The notes under the pieces: model-generated
The model's input: the letters and a program-made list of their open reading frames with translations, nothing else
The model's database searches: none
Told to the model about the DNA's origin: nothing
NCBI RefSeq assembly: GCF_014192285.1
Contig: NZ_JACHXQ010000002.1
Location: 96,968 to 160,967 of the forward strand
Reading direction: 5' to 3'
Source of the DNA: Halomonas fontilapidosi
GTDB lineage: Bacteria; Pseudomonadota; Gammaproteobacteria; Pseudomonadales; Halomonadaceae
DNA length: 64,000 bases
Translations under genes and position numbers: made by a program
Shown here: one piece after another, positions 63,641-64,000 of the stretch
Numbering within the stretch: position 1 is the stretch's first letter
Layout of the letters: each line of letters starts with the position of its first letter

Positions 63641-64000
63641 TCACGGCGCTGACGTCGTCGACGTTATCACGCTCTCCACCGGACGTCGCAGCGAGCGCGG
63701 CATGGCCGGGCCACGGCCGAAGCGTACCACCAGGTCGGGGCGTCCGCCGGCGCGCCCCAGTGCTTTGGCGAACTCGGGGCGCAGGCTTGCCTCCTCTACC
63801 GGCTGGTTGACGAAGGCGTTGCGAATGCCCAGCGCCGTGGCCTGCAGGGCGAAGCGCTGGTAGCAGCGGCCGGCTTGCACCCAGTGCGCCCGGTCGTCCG
63901 CCGCCGAGACGAACACCGCCAGCCCCGAGGAACTGCGCACCTGGCGGGCCAACTTGGCGTTTTCCGATTTCGGCTTCAGCATGGCGCGCATCAGGAACTT
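63641..64000 (-). CDS. Nitroreductase-like protein, C-terminal part (runs off the window)
   Basis: The gene enters from beyond 64000 and stops at 63641; about 119 residues are visible. SSSGLAVFVSAADDRAHWVQ, AGRCYQRFALQATALGIRNA and FVNQPVEEASLRPEF resemble the C-terminal half of Acg/nitroreductase-family FMN proteins. The N-terminal flavin-binding part is outside. It is on the same strand as the antiporter gene but 107-161 nt upstream of it. Confidence 0.6.
   Translation of the reverse strand, partial: KFLMRAMLKPKSENAKLARQVRSSSGLAVFVSAADDRAHWVQAGRCYQRFALQATALGIRNAFVNQPVEEASLRPEFAKALGRAGGRPDLVVRFGRGPAMPRSLRRPVESVITSTTSAP

Overview
The window is a high-GC gammaproteobacterial chromosome segment. 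The best guess is a moderately halophilic Halomonadaceae (Halomonas-type) organism. Supporting signs are a TRAP transporter, a seven-subunit Mrp/Pha Na+/H+ antiporter operon, a BCCT carrier paired with a universal stress protein, a complete liu (leucine/isovalerate) operon, and short GC-rich REP elements. This assignment rests on gene content and composition only; no rRNA or tRNA is present to fix it.

Layout. 1-7 kb: a minus-strand cluster (TRAP dctPQM, acetylpolyamine-amidohydrolase-like deacetylase, RidA, ornithine-cyclodeaminase-like enzyme, second histone-deacetylase-fold enzyme) with an AraC regulator upstream, which looks like an uptake and catabolic unit for an acetylated amine. 7.1-8.3 kb: a PLP aminotransferase. 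8.3-10.4 kb: the wreck of an acetoin dehydrogenase (aco) locus, with a lipoate-ligase-like gene, an E2 interrupted by an in-frame TGA, a free lipoyl-domain gene, and a junction fusing the last codons of E1-beta to the last part of an AcoR-like activator. 10.5-11.8 kb: an MFS carrier plus a tiny membrane ORF. 12.1-17.8 kb: mrpABCDEFG. 17.9-21.3 kb: TetR, methyltransferase, glycerophosphodiesterase. 21.3-24.7 kb: tungstate-type ABC importer with a divergent one-component regulator. 24.7-26.7 kb: LysR regulator and SbtA-family bicarbonate permease around a palindromic operator. 26.8-34.3 kb: liuABCDE with a LiuR-type operator, a heptad repeat array and REP arrays.

34.3-38.7 kb is the most unusual part: a chromosomal integron relic. 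A truncated integron integrase (plus strand) faces away from four AT-rich gene cassettes (minus strand), each closed by an attC site. Each cassette is bracketed by an 8-9 nt inverted copy of its own core site. The cassette proteins are a PD-(D/E)xK-like nuclease candidate, two small membrane proteins and a protein with a HEPN-like R-x4-H motif. Together they suggest a small defence-type cargo now frozen in place because the integrase has lost its catalytic domain.

38.9-64 kb: nfo, a BCCT carrier broken by a one-base frameshift, UspA-type protein, 3-methyladenine glycosylase, two GNAT acetyltransferases, ABC exporter, EamA exporter, an RND pump with its adaptor, a truncated globin, a TPR regulator with a C-terminal region resembling actinobacterial activators, an OsmC-YcaO fusion, a PagL-like outer membrane protein, a DCC-family protein, a MacAB-like ABC efflux set, a double Usp protein, a Kef/RosB-type antiporter and the end of a nitroreductase-like gene. 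Decay is recurrent (aco E1/E2/regulator, BCCT, intI, a possible MocR fragment), so this segment is being remodelled.
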